From the NCBI GenBank assembly GCA_002314715.1, contig DCGY01000029.1:1-26870 (forward strand): 26,870 nt of DNA, given 5' to 3'. The notes under the pieces are model-generated. The model was not told the DNA's origin. It ran no database searches and saw only the letters and a list, made by a program, of their open reading frames with translations. Source of the stretch: Lachnospiraceae bacterium UBA1766. GTDB lineage: Bacteria > Bacillota > Clostridia > Lachnospirales > Lachnospiraceae. The position numbers were made by a program, and so were the translations under genes. Of this stretch, positions 13,658 to 21,498 are shown piece by piece (the stretch's first letter is position 1; every line of letters begins with the position of its first letter).

Positions 13658-16306
13658 CTATTTAGCCTCCAGCCAGTTCTTTCCGCTATGCACATCCACT
13701 TCCAGGGAAACTGCTAAATCCGCTGCTTCTTTCATATTATCCCGAAGAAGTTTCCATACGATTTCTTCTTCCTCTTTGTAGGTTTCAATCAGTAATTCAT
13801 CGTGTACCTGCAAGATCATTTTCGACTTTAATTTCAGATCACGAAGTGATTTCCAAACCTTAATCATGGCAATCTTCATAATATCTGCAGCCGTACCCTG
13901 AATCGGCGAATTCATGGCTACACGCTCCCCAAAGGATCGTTGCATAAAGTTGGAAGAAGCAAGCTCCGGAATCGGACGTCTACGACCATACATCGTAGTA
14001 ATATATCCGGACTCTTTTGCATCGGATACCAGCTTATCCAAAAATGCTTTTACCTTTGGATAGGTCTCAAAATACTGCTCAATATATTTTGCTGCCTCCT
14101 TGGTACTGATGCTAAGATCCTGACTTAGGCCAAAGGAACTGATTCCGTATACAATACCAAAATTTACCGCTTTTGCATTTCTTCTCTGTAAATCTGTGAC
14201 TTCTTCAAAAGGAGTATGGAAAACCTTGGAAGCTGTAATACGATGAATATCCTGATCCATTTTGTACGCTTCGATTAACTGCTCATCGCCGGACATATGG
14301 GCTAAAATACGAAGTTCAATCTGGGAATAATCCGCATCAATAAACACGCAGCCTTCCTTTGGAACAAAAACCTTACGAATTTGCCTGCCAAGTTCCATTC
14401 GCATGGGAATATTCTGCAAATTCGGCTCTGTGGAGCTGATACGTCCGGTTGCCGTTATTGTCTGATTGAAATTCGTGTGAATTCGCTGATCGGCTTCAAT
14501 ATAATTTGCAAGCCCGTCTGCATAGGTAGACTTTAATTTGGTCAACCCTCTGTATTCCAAAATCTCACTGACAATTGGGTAATCCACAGCCAGTTTTTCC
14601 AAGACATCCGCTGCTGTGGAATATCCTGTTTTGGTTTTCTTACCTCCGGGAATCTGCATCTTTTCAAACAACACTTCCCCCAACTGCTTCGGTGACTGAA
14701 TATTAAAACGACAGCCCGCTTTTTCACAGATGGAAGCTTCCAGTTCGGCGATACGTCCACTAAGGGCATCTCCGTAAGCCTTCAGCTCATCTCTTCGTAC
14801 GATAACCCCTTCCCGTTCCATATCAAACAACACTAACGATAAGGGCATTTCGATCTCGTTCATAAGCTGAAGCATACCGGTATTTTTTAATTTCTGTTCA
14901 ATAACATCCTTTGCCTTCCGAATCACATATGCGCAAAAACCTGCATATTCCTTAATCTTCTCCGGTTCCGTCCATAGAACCTCTTTGTAAGTTTTCTTGC
15001 CCAAAAGCTCCTTTTCACCGGGAATCATAAGTCCCAAATGCTCGGACGCAATTGCCTCCAAATCATAGTCACTTTTTAAAGGATTTAATAAATAAGCACC
15101 AATCAGAACATCAAAATAACCTTCCGTATTTTGTTGTTCCATATATGGATATAAGGCTTTTATCTGAAATGCCGATACGCGAAGCTTTCCGGAGAGTTGC
15201 AAAATTGCCTCCTCCAAAATCGGGGATACAAAGGCCTCCATCCCCATCACCTCGTTTACGTACACGTAGGTTTTCTCTTCGTTTATGCTAAATGCCAGCC
15301 CGTACAGCAGTCCATCCTCCAGAAAAGGCCAAATACCTACCGTATCCTTTTCGGAAAGCTTGTTAAGAATGCCGGCACATTCTGTAACATCCTCCAAATA
15401 ACAAAAAGTTGACTTAATGTCATCGTTTCCGTTTTCTTGTCTTTGCTCGAATCGATTATAATAATTTTTAAACTCCAGCTGTTTAAAAAGACTATATGCC
15501 TCTTTTGTAAAATAATCACAGGCCTTTGCCTTTTCATAATCCAGTTGTAAATCACAGTCAATCTTGATAGTGGCCAAGGTTTTACTCAAATCAGCCAGCT
15601 CACGATTTTCCGCTAGGGTTTGATGAATGCTTTTCTTGGTAATCTCTTCCAAATGAGCATATATATTTTCGATAGAACCATACTGAACAATCAGCTCGGT
15701 AGCGGTTTTCTCACCAATTTTGGGCACACCGGGAATATTATCCGCCGTATCCCCCATCAATGCCTTTAATTCTATAAACTGCAAAGGAGTTACCTGATAA
15801 GCCTTTAAAACATCCTCTGCATAATAATCCTCGATTTCCGTATGTCCCTTTTTGGTTTTGGGAATACGAATCTTAATCTGATCAGTTGCAATCTGTAACA
15901 GATCACGATCTCCCGAAACCAAAGAAACCTGTATTTTTTCCTTCTCGGCTTTCTTGGCAAGGGTACCCAAAATATCGTCTGCTTCCAAACCGGCCTGCTC
16001 CATGATTACCACACCCATGGATTTCAAAACTTCCTTCATCACAGGAACCTGTTCACGCAGTTCCTCCGGCATGCCTTTTCTGGTACCTTTATACTCCGCG
16101 TACATTTCATGGCGAAACGTCTTAGCATGTACATCAAAAGCCACTGCCAAATAATCCGGATGTTCCTCATCCAGAATCTTAAACATAATATTCAGGAACC
16201 CATAAATTGCATTTGTATGAAGTCCTTGGGCATTTGTCAAATCCGGCACTCCATAAAACGCTCTGTTTAATATACTATGGCCATCAATCAATACCAATTT
16301 CTGCAT
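13658..16306 (-). CDS. polA: DNA polymerase I (proofreading site lost)
   Basis: The 882-aa protein has three regions: a 5'-3' exonuclease/flap nuclease (about 1-290, with LIDGHS, FDVH, LEADDILG, SGDRDLLQ and KALMGDTADNIPG), a 3'-5' exonuclease-like fold (about 300-470), and the family A polymerase. Motif A is DADYSQIELR (D659), motif B RRNAKAVNFGIVYG (R708, K712, F716, Y720), motif C VHDE (D836). In the middle domain the DxE pair of E. coli Pol I is missing (GIWPFLED at 324-331) and the last aspartate is replaced in FCAYVIRK, though D399 of YFDVLIGAYLL remains, so proofreading is probably inactive, as in Bacillus PolA. The enzyme processes Okazaki fragments and repair gaps. GGAGA precedes the ATG. 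coaE follows after 5 bases. Confidence 0.97.
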   Translation of the reverse strand: MQKLVLIDGHSILNRAFYGVPDLTNAQGLHTNAIYGFLNIMFKILDEEHPDYLAVAFDVHAKTFRHEMYAEYKGTRKGMPEELREQVPVMKEVLKSMGVVIMEQAGLEADDILGTLAKKAEKEKIQVSLVSGDRDLLQIATDQIKIRIPKTKKGHTEIEDYYAEDVLKAYQVTPLQFIELKALMGDTADNIPGVPKIGEKTATELIVQYGSIENIYAHLEEITKKSIHQTLAENRELADLSKTLATIKIDCDLQLDYEKAKACDYFTKEAYSLFKQLEFKNYYNRFEQRQENGNDDIKSTFCYLEDVTECAGILNKLSEKDTVGIWPFLEDGLLYGLAFSINEEKTYVYVNEVMGMEAFVSPILEEAILQLSGKLRVSAFQIKALYPYMEQQNTEGYFDVLIGAYLLNPLKSDYDLEAIASEHLGLMIPGEKELLGKKTYKEVLWTEPEKIKEYAGFCAYVIRKAKDVIEQKLKNTGMLQLMNEIEMPLSLVLFDMEREGVIVRRDELKAYGDALSGRIAELEASICEKAGCRFNIQSPKQLGEVLFEKMQIPGGKKTKTGYSTAADVLEKLAVDYPIVSEILEYRGLTKLKSTYADGLANYIEADQRIHTNFNQTITATGRISSTEPNLQNIPMRMELGRQIRKVFVPKEGCVFIDADYSQIELRILAHMSGDEQLIEAYKMDQDIHRITASKVFHTPFEEVTDLQRRNAKAVNFGIVYGISSFGLSQDLSISTKEAAKYIEQYFETYPKVKAFLDKLVSDAKESGYITTMYGRRRPIPELASSNFMQRSFGERVAMNSPIQGTAADIMKIAMIKVWKSLRDLKLKSKMILQVHDELLIETYKEEEEIVWKLLRDNMKEAADLAVSLEVDVHSGKNWLEAK

Positions 16307-16356
16307 AATAATCTCCGCATCCCATAAAATTCATTTTCGCAAGCGTAAATTTCTTA

Positions 16357-16677
16357 CTATAATACAAGCAATAAAATCCCAATTAACGCAAACACACAGG
16401 AACAAATTTGAAGTATCAAACCGGATTCATACATCCTTTTGTGCCATTTCATAGTGTGTTCCACTTCCTGCAGGCGTTTGTTTAATTCCTTTTTCAGGTC
16501 AAAGGAATCTCCCTCTTCCAAATGCTGAATACCTTCCGACACAAGAAACTGAATCGTCAGTTCCTCTTTGCAGCTACTGCAAGTGTTTAAATGATCCGCA
16601 AATGCTTTTAGCGTTGGATAATCCAACTTTTTTCCCATAAATGCAGTTGTTAAATGCTCAAATTCTTTACAGGTCAT
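16357..16677 (-). CDS. Small zinc-finger (zf-HC2-like) membrane protein
   Basis: The 106-aa protein has the anti-sigma-type zinc motif: C3 near the N-terminus and then H29-x3-C33-x2-C36 in DHLNTCSSCKEE. An acidic helical linker (45-72) and basic residues (around 78-81) precede a single C-terminal membrane segment (about 86-106). This is the layout of zf-HC2 anti-sigma factors (cytosolic zinc domain, membrane anchor), but it has almost no extracytoplasmic part and no sigma factor gene is adjacent. It starts 3 bases after the stop of the 75-aa gene and lies 50 bases before polA. Function unknown; it could anchor or sequester a partner encoded elsewhere. Confidence 0.7.
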   Translation of the reverse strand: MTCKEFEHLTTAFMGKKLDYPTLKAFADHLNTCSSCKEELTIQFLVSEGIQHLEEGDSFDLKKELNKRLQEVEHTMKWHKRMYESGLILQICSCVFALIGILLLVL

Positions 16678-16680
16678 CTA

Positions 16681-16908
16681 TTATTTCCCTATTTCACTGA
16701 GTCCTCTGAGTAAATCTAAATCCTCAGGCTTAATCTTTATACTGGTTTCGATTTTTTCTCCTTCGGGAGTCGTTACAATTACTTCAATTACACTGTCTTC
16801 CCGAAGTCCTGTTTTTGCCACTGCCTTGCAAAATGCAGGAAACTTGGGATGATTTGTCTTAAATTTATTCCAGGCTCCCATAGCCTTCATCATACTACCC
16901 ATATCCAT
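16681..16908 (-). CDS. Conserved-looking 75-aa protein of unknown function
   Basis: I do not recognise the family. The protein is soluble: a Met-rich, Lys-rich helical N-terminus (MDMGSMMKAMGAWNKF), a short helix with FPAFCKAVAKTGL, then an alternating stretch that looks like two beta strands (SVIEVIVTTPEG and IETSIKIK), and a final helix DLDLLRGLSEIGK. One cysteine (C27). It looks like a genuine gene because the next gene starts 3 bases after its stop and both precede polA on the same strand. The ribosome binding site is weak (GTGAG about 12 bases upstream), and M3 is an alternative start. A candidate extended -10 promoter lies at 17028-17056. Confidence 0.65.
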   Translation of the reverse strand: MDMGSMMKAMGAWNKFKTNHPKFPAFCKAVAKTGLREDSVIEVIVTTPEGEKIETSIKIKPEDLDLLRGLSEIGK

Positions 16909-17027
16909 TGTTTTTTATTCTCACATTTCTTCTATATTTTCATAAAGATTTTCATATGTTAATCCCTATATTTCATACCCAGTTTTTATTCGGCATGAAA
17001 CACTATCTCCATATTACAATCTGTTAT

Positions 17028-17056
17028 ATTTTAACATATTTTGCCCGGAAAGTCAC
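17028..17056 (-). promoter_or_regulatory. Candidate promoter for the 75-aa gene and polA operon
   Basis: On the minus strand an extended -10, TGTTAAAAT (17036-17028), has GTGACT (17056-17051) 17 bases further upstream. The -35 coincides with an arm of the inverted repeat 17047-17092. The leader would be about 113 bases and contains three TATGAAA direct repeats. Confidence 0.4.
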
Positions 17057-17161
17057 TCAAAATACAATAATTTTAATTGCTTCGTGACTTCCGCATTTGT
17101 TTCGTATACGCTCGGGTGAAACCAAATGCCGCCTTCGGCGTCGCTTGGTTTCCTTCCGAGC
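17047..17161. repeat. Block of two nested inverted repeats next to tRNA-Leu
   Basis: The first repeat pairs GGAAAGTCAC (17047-17056) with GTGACTTCC (17084-17092) and has an inner imperfect palindrome around CAATAATTTTAATTG. The second nests GCTCGG/CCGAGC (17110-17115, 17156-17161), GAAACCAA/TTGGTTTC (17118-17125, 17144-17151) and CGCC/GGCG around a short loop. The two are 17 bases apart. The GC-rich second half contrasts with the AT-rich flanks. No protein gene is supported here. It could be a REP- or MITE-like element, a structured RNA or a recombination site; identity unknown. Confidence 0.5.
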
Positions 17162-17167
17162 TATAAA

Positions 17168-17199
17168 AAAAGAGACAGGAACAAATTCCTGTCTCTTTT
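17168..17199 (-). terminator. Terminator of tRNA-Leu
   Basis: On the minus strand a perfect 14-bp stem, AAAAGAGACAGGAA with TTCCTGTCTCTTTT, loop TTTG, is followed by further T residues. It begins 7 bases after the tRNA 3' end. Confidence 0.92.
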
Positions 17200-17205
17200 C
17201 GATAA

Positions 17206-17288
17206 TGCCGGCAGCGGGACTTGAACCCGCACGTGGTTGCCCACAACAGATTTTGAGTCTGCCTCGTCTGCCATTCCGACACGCCGGC
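17206..17288 (-). tRNA. tRNA-Leu (anticodon CAA)
   Basis: An 83-base tRNA with acceptor arms GCCGGCG and TGCCGGC (one G-U pair), discriminator A, anticodon stem GCAGA/TCTGT and loop CTCAAAA, giving anticodon CAA for the UUG codon. The variable arm is long (TGTGGGCAACCACG), as in class II tRNAs, and the T-arm is GCGGGTTCAAGTCCCGC. The 3' CCA is not encoded (the next bases are TTA) and must be added enzymatically. It has its own promoter and terminator and is not part of a tRNA cluster. Confidence 0.96.
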
Positions 17289-17317
17289 ATTTGCTATGAT
17301 TTCTCACAACAATAGAA

Positions 17318-17346
17318 AGTATATCATAGCGAATCTTGTTTTGCAA
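17318..17346 (-). promoter_or_regulatory. tRNA-Leu promoter
   Basis: On the minus strand TTGCAA (17346-17341) is followed after 17 bases by TATACT (17323-17318), with TGA directly before the -10. Transcription would start near 17311, about 23 bases before the mature tRNA. Confidence 0.75.
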
Positions 17347-17378
17347 GTATAATTTTGAAATTCTTTTATTTTTCTGAA

Positions 17379-17397
17379 TGTAGATATAATATCTACA
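17379..17397 (-). terminator. Small palindrome at the stop of the S66 peptidase gene (weak terminator?)
   Basis: TGTAGATAT and ATATCTACA form 9-base arms around one central base, overlapping the TAG stop of the peptidase gene. It is AT-rich and not followed by a T-run, so termination here is uncertain; it is the only hairpin before the tRNA promoter. Confidence 0.3.
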
Positions 17398-18448
17398 ATT
17401 TCATTTCATAAGAAAGGGAAATCTCATTCTCCAAAACTTCCAAATGCCCCACACTTCCGCTGATAATCGGCATCATAGGAGAAATATGTCCCAAATCTGC
17501 ATCCATAATAATCGGAACATTATATTTATTCAGAATTCCCATAACTGCATCATAATGATTAAGTCCCATAATCTCCTGGCCAAACATCATGGGCCGACCA
17601 AACAGAAATCCTTTTATATACTTAAACCAACCGGCCTGCTCCATTTGCCATAATGTACGTCGTACCGAAAAAGGATTCAATTCACAGGCTTCCATAAACC
17701 AGAAAAAACCATCTTCTTTGTATTTTTCCAAGTAATCCGACACATGATCAAATTTGGTACCAATAAGATTGCCGAGGCAATCCATACAGCCACCAATTAA
17801 ACGGCCGTCAAATTGAACCAACTCCTTACAGGTTCTTGCATCCTCCACAAATTTACCGGAGGGTAAATACAGTTTTAGGATTCGCTCTTTTGCAATTGTC
17901 TGTACTTCATCCGAATCCTCCTTCTTCTCTTCCGATTCAAAAAAAGGATAACCCTTTACTGCATGTTTATCACCTTGTAATACCGAAAGCGCATCTTCCA
18001 CCGAAGAATGCCAGGGAGTATAACTAAATGCCTTGGCATTGGGGCCATAAACAGAAGCCACATCACAAATCGTGTTCAATAAAAAAGTTAAATTGGTATT
18101 GTCGGAATATCCCATAAACCATTTGGGTGGAAAAGCCTTCAATTGTTCAAAATCCAGATATTCCAGAATTTCGCACATTAATTCACCACCGCCGCAGGAA
18201 ATCAGTACATCCGTATCGGAATCACCGTAAGCATCTAAAAACTCACGGGCACAAGCCACAGGCGTATTGCTGATGCCGATTCCCTTTGCCTCGTAGCAAT
18301 TAGGACCAAGAATCGTTTGAAATCCTTTCTCTCGAAGCACCTCCTGCGTACGTTGAAAACAAGAGAAATAAGGCTCTGTAGCACACCCCATAGAGGGTGC
18401 TACAAAGCCAATTGTACCATTGATCGGTAAATATTTCGGATATCTCAT
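17393..18448 (-). CDS. S66 family peptidase (LD-carboxypeptidase / MccF-like)
   Basis: The 351-aa protein belongs to peptidase family S66. The nucleophile is S115 in FMGYSDNTNL, the Glu is in MEACELNP (E253 or E256) and the His is H321 in DADLGHISPMMP; SCGGGE (84-89) would form the oxyanion-hole region. There is no signal peptide, so it acts in the cytosol. Family members either remove the terminal D-alanine from tetrapeptides during peptidoglycan recycling (LdcA) or cleave microcin C-like peptide-nucleotides (MccF). Its place 2 bases after lysA and downstream of ddh, both acting on meso-DAP, favours muropeptide recycling. The start ATG follows TAAGA of lysA, so translation is probably coupled. 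Confidence 0.85.
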   Translation of the reverse strand: MRYPKYLPINGTIGFVAPSMGCATEPYFSCFQRTQEVLREKGFQTILGPNCYEAKGIGISNTPVACAREFLDAYGDSDTDVLISCGGGELMCEILEYLDFEQLKAFPPKWFMGYSDNTNLTFLLNTICDVASVYGPNAKAFSYTPWHSSVEDALSVLQGDKHAVKGYPFFESEEKKEDSDEVQTIAKERILKLYLPSGKFVEDARTCKELVQFDGRLIGGCMDCLGNLIGTKFDHVSDYLEKYKEDGFFWFMEACELNPFSVRRTLWQMEQAGWFKYIKGFLFGRPMMFGQEIMGLNHYDAVMGILNKYNVPIIMDADLGHISPMMPIISGSVGHLEVLENEISLSYEMKL

Positions 18449-18450
18449 TC

Positions 18451-19722
18451 TTAGAATCCCATCTTCTTATAAATATCAAAGCAGTCAAATGTAGCAAAAT
18501 AATCCTTAGGTGTCTCTGCTCTTCGAATTAACTGCACACTTCCGTCTTCCTTTAACAAAAGTTCAGCGGATTTTAACTTACCGTTATAGTTATAGCCCAT
18601 GGCAAAGCCGTGTGCACCGGTATCATGAATCGCAATATAATCTCCGATTTCAATCTTGGGAAGCATTCTGTCAATTGCAAATTTATCATTATTTTCACAA
18701 AGAGAACCGGTTACATCATACTTGTAATCACAAGCTTCGTTTTCTTTTCCCAAAACGGTGATATGATGATATGCTCCATACATTGCGGGACGCATCAAAT
18801 TTACAGCACACGCATCTACACCGATATATTCCTTATGGGTATGCTTCTCATGAATAACCTTGGTAACCAAATGTCCGTAAGGCGCCATCATAAAACGACC
18901 AAGCTCTGTGTAAATTGCCACATCCCCCATACCGGCAGGTACCAGAATTTTTTCATACACCTCACGAACTTTATCGCCAATCACACGAATATCGTTAGGT
19001 GCCTGACCGGGACGATAGGGAATACCTACACCACCGGAAAGATTAATAAATTTAATATTTGCTCCGGTTTCCTCCTTCAACTTAACCGCAAGTTCAAAAA
19101 GCTGTCCGGCAAGAGTAGGGTAATATTCGTTGGTAACCGTATTGCTGGCAAGGAAGGAATGAATTCCGAAATTCTCTACTCCCTTCGCCTTCATAATTTT
19201 GAATGCTTCAAACATCTGCTCTGTGGTCAAACCATACTTGGCATCTCCGGGGTTGTCCATGATATCGGTACCCAAGGAGAAATATCCACCGGGGTTAAAA
19301 CGACAGCTTAAAGTTTTGGGTAAATATCCAAGAATATTCTCCAAAAACTCAATATGGGTAATATCATCTAAGTTAATGGTGGCGCCAATCTTCTCTGCAT
19401 ATGCAAACTCTTCCGCCGGAGTGTCGTTAGAAGAAAACATAATATCCTTTCCATCTACACCCATAGCATTACTGAGCATTAACTCCGTCATAGAAGAACA
19501 GTCACAGCCACAGCCATATTCTCTCAGAATATCGATTAAAAAAGGATTTGGAGTCGCTTTCACCGCAAAGAATTCTTTATAACCCTTATTCCAGGCGAAC
19601 GCCTCTTTTAATGCCTTTGCATTCTCTCGAATGCCCTTCTCATCATAAATATGAAAAGGAGTAGGATATGATTTCACAATCTCTTCAATTTTTTCTTTTG
19701 TTACAAACGCTTTCTTTTCCAT
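18451..19722 (-). CDS. lysA: Diaminopimelate decarboxylase
   Basis: LysA decarboxylates meso-diaminopimelate to L-lysine using pyridoxal phosphate. I place the start at the ATG 19722 (423 aa, MEKKAFVTKE), because GGAGAG lies 7 bases upstream; a GTG 21 bases earlier would swallow that site. The PLP lysine is K55 in FFAVKATPNP; other markers are INLSGGVGIPYRPG, TELGR, the C-terminal catalytic SLCENND and DTGAHGFAMGYNYNG. This is a fold III decarboxylase of the subgroup common in Lachnospiraceae. The related arginine/ornithine and carboxynorspermidine decarboxylases are less likely given ddh 59 bases upstream. The S66 peptidase gene follows after 2 bases. Confidence 0.9.
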   Translation of the reverse strand: MEKKAFVTKEKIEEIVKSYPTPFHIYDEKGIRENAKALKEAFAWNKGYKEFFAVKATPNPFLIDILREYGCGCDCSSMTELMLSNAMGVDGKDIMFSSNDTPAEEFAYAEKIGATINLDDITHIEFLENILGYLPKTLSCRFNPGGYFSLGTDIMDNPGDAKYGLTTEQMFEAFKIMKAKGVENFGIHSFLASNTVTNEYYPTLAGQLFELAVKLKEETGANIKFINLSGGVGIPYRPGQAPNDIRVIGDKVREVYEKILVPAGMGDVAIYTELGRFMMAPYGHLVTKVIHEKHTHKEYIGVDACAVNLMRPAMYGAYHHITVLGKENEACDYKYDVTGSLCENNDKFAIDRMLPKIEIGDYIAIHDTGAHGFAMGYNYNGKLKSAELLLKEDGSVQLIRRAETPKDYFATFDCFDIYKKMGF

Positions 19723-19781
19723 CTTAATCTCTCCATTCCGCACGTTTTCATTTGTTCCGAAAAATAAAGTTCTCTTTGGAA

Positions 19782-20765
19782 TTATAATAAATGTGCTCTC
19801 ATTTCTTCAGGACTTAAAGGACTCAAATCAGCAGGTGCCACATCAAAAACAGTCTTACATCCACACATACCTCTCTGATTCATACGCACTGCTGCTCTGG
19901 CATATGCAGTAAGTACACATGCGGTAAACTCCGGATTGGAATCCAAAGTTAACTTATATTCAATCACATGATTGTGGCAACCGTCTTTGCCGGTCTTACC
20001 GGTACGGAATACCATTCCACCATGAGGAATCTCTGCATGATCTCTCTTTAATTCCTCCATAGAGATAAAGTGAACGGTTGTATCATAATCAGAGAAGTAA
20101 TTGGGCATGGTTTTAATTTCATTCTCAATACGAGCCAAATCAGCGCCCTCTGCAGCAACCACATAACACTCTCTGGTATGTTTTTCTCTGGTAGTAAGTG
20201 TAGGATTCTCACAATTACGAACCGCATTCAAAGCCTTCTCAACAGGACAGGTATACTGCTTTGCATCCAATACTCCATCAATACGTCTGATTGCATCGGA
20301 ATGGCCCTGGCTAACGCCCTTGCCCCAGAAAGTGTAATCATTTCCGTCTCTAAGAATTGCATTTGCATACAATCTGTTCAAGGAAAACATACCCGGATCC
20401 CAACCTACGGAAATCATTGCAATCTTATTTGCGGCAACAGCAGATGCATCTACATTTGCGAAATGCTCGGGGATTCTTGCATGGGTGTCAAAGCTGTCTA
20501 CGACATTGAAATACTTGGCATACTCTGCCGTCTGCTTGGGAAGATCGGTTGCAGAACCGCCACAAAGCATCAAAACATCAATCTGATTTTTCATTTCAAT
20601 TGCCTTATCGACATGATATACAGGTACATTGGTTTCTGTCTTAACAGAAGAAGGATCACGTCTGGTAAATACTGCAACCAACTCCATATCATCATTTTGC
20701 TTTAAAGCATATTCAATACCTTTTCCTAAGTTTCCATAACCTAAAATAGCAACTTTAATACTCAT
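19782..20765 (-). CDS. ddh: meso-Diaminopimelate dehydrogenase
   Basis: Ddh reductively aminates tetrahydrodipicolinate to meso-DAP in one NADPH- and ammonia-dependent step, bypassing the acylated branches; it can also run in the degradative direction. The 327-aa length matches the family. The NADP-binding Rossmann loop is GYGNLGKG (9-16); substrate-site segments are CGGSATDLP, DSFDTHARIPEH, VGWDPGMFSLNR and WGKGVSQGHSDAIRRI, all typical of Ddh. The ATG has a good GAGGAG 5 bases upstream. It precedes lysA, giving a two-gene route from tetrahydrodipicolinate to lysine. No lysine riboswitch is seen in the 37-base gap to ung. Confidence 0.95.
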   Translation of the reverse strand: MSIKVAILGYGNLGKGIEYALKQNDDMELVAVFTRRDPSSVKTETNVPVYHVDKAIEMKNQIDVLMLCGGSATDLPKQTAEYAKYFNVVDSFDTHARIPEHFANVDASAVAANKIAMISVGWDPGMFSLNRLYANAILRDGNDYTFWGKGVSQGHSDAIRRIDGVLDAKQYTCPVEKALNAVRNCENPTLTTREKHTRECYVVAAEGADLARIENEIKTMPNYFSDYDTTVHFISMEELKRDHAEIPHGGMVFRTGKTGKDGCHNHVIEYKLTLDSNPEFTACVLTAYARAAVRMNQRGMCGCKTVFDVAPADLSPLSPEEMRAHLL

Positions 20766-20802
20766 TTTTTCTCCTCATTTCATCTATTTATTTTTAAGAA
20801 TA

Positions 20803-21477
20803 TTATATATTCTCAATTTGCCAATCGATAGGATCATACCCATTTTGCTTTAGGAACTGATTTGTTTTACTAAAAGGCTTGCTTCCAAAAAATCCTCTGT
20901 AAGCAGATAGGGGACTGGGATGTGGCGCCTTTAAAATCAAATGCTTGGGGTTATTCAACATACTTTCCTTCATTTGTGCCGGCTTTCCCCAGAGAATAAA
21001 CACAATTGGACGATCCTGTTCATTAAGCGCACGAATCGCAGCGTCCGTAAACTCTTCCCAGCCTTTTCCTCTGTGAGAATTGGCCATATGTGCCCGCACG
21101 GTTAATACCGTATTCAGCATCAAAACCCCTTGCTTGGCCCACTTGGTAAGGTATCCGTTATTTGGTATATAACAACCCAAATCATCCTCAAGTTCTTTAT
21201 AGATGTTTACCAGCGATGGAGGGATTTCCACACCGGGTTTTACCGAGAAGCACAAGCCATGAGCCTGCCCCACATCATGGTAAGGATCCTGTCCGATAAT
21301 TACAACCTTCACCTGACTGAGCGGAGTAAAATGAAATGCATTAAAAATATCGTCGGACGGTGGAAAAACCTGTCTTGTATTGTATTCCTCTGAAACAAAT
21401 TGAAATAACTTCTTGTAGTAGGGTTTCACAAATTCCGGTTTCAAAGCATCCAACCAGTCATTTTGAATCATTGCCAT
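20803..21477 (-). CDS. ung: Uracil-DNA glycosylase (family 1)
   Basis: Ung removes uracil from DNA to begin base excision repair. The 224-aa protein has the normal length and both active-site motifs: GQDPYHD with D64, the water-activating residue, and HPSPLSAYRGFFG with H186, plus the uracil-reading LNTVLTV segment. The ATG has AGGGG upstream. It lies 21 bases after hisF on the same strand, so it is probably co-transcribed, although functionally unrelated. Confidence 0.97.
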   Translation of the reverse strand: MAMIQNDWLDALKPEFVKPYYKKLFQFVSEEYNTRQVFPPSDDIFNAFHFTPLSQVKVVIIGQDPYHDVGQAHGLCFSVKPGVEIPPSLVNIYKELEDDLGCYIPNNGYLTKWAKQGVLMLNTVLTVRAHMANSHRGKGWEEFTDAAIRALNEQDRPIVFILWGKPAQMKESMLNNPKHLILKAPHPSPLSAYRGFFGSKPFSKTNQFLKQNGYDPIDWQIENI

Positions 21478-21498
21478 ATGTTTATCCCCTTATTATCT

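Noticed and set aside
16340..16356. A third cre-like box near the polA start.
   Set aside because: The sequence around GCAAGCGTAAA lacks the symmetric TGWAANCGNTNWCA pattern.
17057..17346. Open reading frames across the tRNA-Leu region on both strands.
   Set aside because: They run through the tRNA, its terminator and the inverted repeats, have no ribosome binding site, and encode Arg/Cys-rich low-complexity peptides.
20797..20813. AT-rich palindrome between ung and ddh as a terminator.
   Set aside because: AGAATAT/ATATTCT has a 7-bp AT-rich stem, no T-tail on the minus strand, and overlaps the ung stop; more likely chance or a weak -10 region.
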